From Loktanella sp. UBA3435 (lineage in GTDB: Bacteria; Pseudomonadota; Alphaproteobacteria; Rhodobacterales; Rhodobacteraceae): 5,283 nucleotides of DNA. The notes under the pieces are model-generated. The model had not been told where the DNA came from and did not search any database. It was given only the letters and a program-made list of their open reading frames with translations. The translations under genes and the position numbers were made by a program. The stretch lies in the NCBI GenBank assembly GCA_002378665.1, contig DFSO01000050.1:1-5283 (forward strand). Direction: 5' to 3'. Position 1 is the first letter of the stretch, and every line of letters begins with the position of its first letter. Shown one piece after another: positions 4,922 to 5,283 of the stretch.

Positions 4922-5283
4922 ATGGATATACAATCGCACGAACGCCTCCTTATCATCGACTTCGGTAGCCAAGTGACGCAGCTTATTGCGCGTCGTTTGC
5001 GTGAGCTGAACGTCTATTGTGAAATTCACCCCTATCAGAAGGTCACCGACGCCTTTTTGGCCGAATTCGCGCCAAAGGCTGTGATCCTGTCTGGCGGTCC
5101 AGATAGCGTGACGCGCGAGGGATCGCCCCGCGCAGCCCCTGCGGTTTTCACCTTGGGCGTGCCTGTTTTGGGCATCTGCTACGGTCAACAAACCATGATG
5201 CAGCAGCTTGGCGGACAGGTTGATCGCGGACACGGCACCGCCGAATTTGGCCGCGCCTTTGTGACGCCACAGAATGAGCTTCA
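4922..5283 (+). CDS. guaA: GMP synthase (glutamine-hydrolysing), N-terminal part; 3' end outside the window
   Basis: The enzyme makes GMP from XMP, ATP and glutamine, the last step of guanine nucleotide synthesis. The visible 120 codons are the start of the class I glutamine amidotransferase domain: LLIIDFGSQVTQLIARRLRE (9-28), the oxyanion-strand region AVILSGGPDSV (53-63) and the nucleophile elbow GICYGQQ with catalytic Cys86. The His-Glu of the triad, the PP-loop ATP pyrophosphatase domain and the dimerisation domain would follow beyond the edge. The ATG at 4922 is chosen because MDIQSHERLLIIDFGSQ agrees with the usual short lead-in of alphaproteobacterial GuaA. The ribosome-binding sequence is weak. 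The frame is intact as far as it can be read. Confidence 0.96.
   Translation, partial: MDIQSHERLLIIDFGSQVTQLIARRLRELNVYCEIHPYQKVTDAFLAEFAPKAVILSGGPDSVTREGSPRAAPAVFTLGVPVLGICYGQQTMMQQLGGQVDRGHGTAEFGRAFVTPQNEL

Noticed and set aside
4910..5233. Open frame of 107 codons on the - strand opposite guaA
   Set aside because: Antisense shadow of the GMP synthase amidotransferase domain.

Overview
The window looks like chromosomal DNA from an alphaproteobacterium of the Rhodobacterales (Roseobacter-type). Three things point there: the LipA sequence, a divergent pair of small-family genes that I recognise as DUF6456 and DUF6477, and a non-pyrrolysine MttB-family methyltransferase. Family names are from recognition of the translated sequence; no database was searched.

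Layout. Positions 2-88 (+) hold the last codons of a gene whose end looks like an EAL-domain (cyclic-di-GMP phosphodiesterase) C-terminus. It converges on lipA (126-1076, -), a complete lipoyl synthase with a GTG start. From 1191 to 1544 (+) lies a decayed aquaporin gene. It keeps one reading frame throughout but carries three in-frame stops and lacks two blocks, and those blocks correspond to the two NPA-bearing halves of the channel. Next is a two-domain DNA-binding-type protein of the DUF6456 family (1589-2701, -). Its start is set by a strong Shine-Dalgarno, 15 codons inside the longest frame. A shared 243-bp AT-rich region separates it from a small DUF6477 protein (2945-3238, +).

The DUF6477 gene overlaps tail-to-tail by 8 bp with a trimethylamine methyltransferase-like gene (3231-4781, -). 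A textbook intrinsic terminator for the methyltransferase transcript sits inside the DUF6477 coding sequence on the opposite strand. After a 140-bp divergent promoter region, guaA (GMP synthase) starts at 4922 (+) and runs off the end of the window.

How they relate. lipA and guaA are housekeeping genes for lipoate and GMP synthesis. The methyltransferase presumably demethylates a methylated amine in one-carbon metabolism, but no corrinoid partner is in view. The DUF6456/DUF6477 pair is uncharacterised and shares a control region containing a CtrA-like half-site. I see no mobile element, CRISPR array, tRNA or rRNA. The points most worth a second look are the symmetric aquaporin deletions, the terminator nested in an antisense coding sequence, and the DUF6456/DUF6477 divergent unit.
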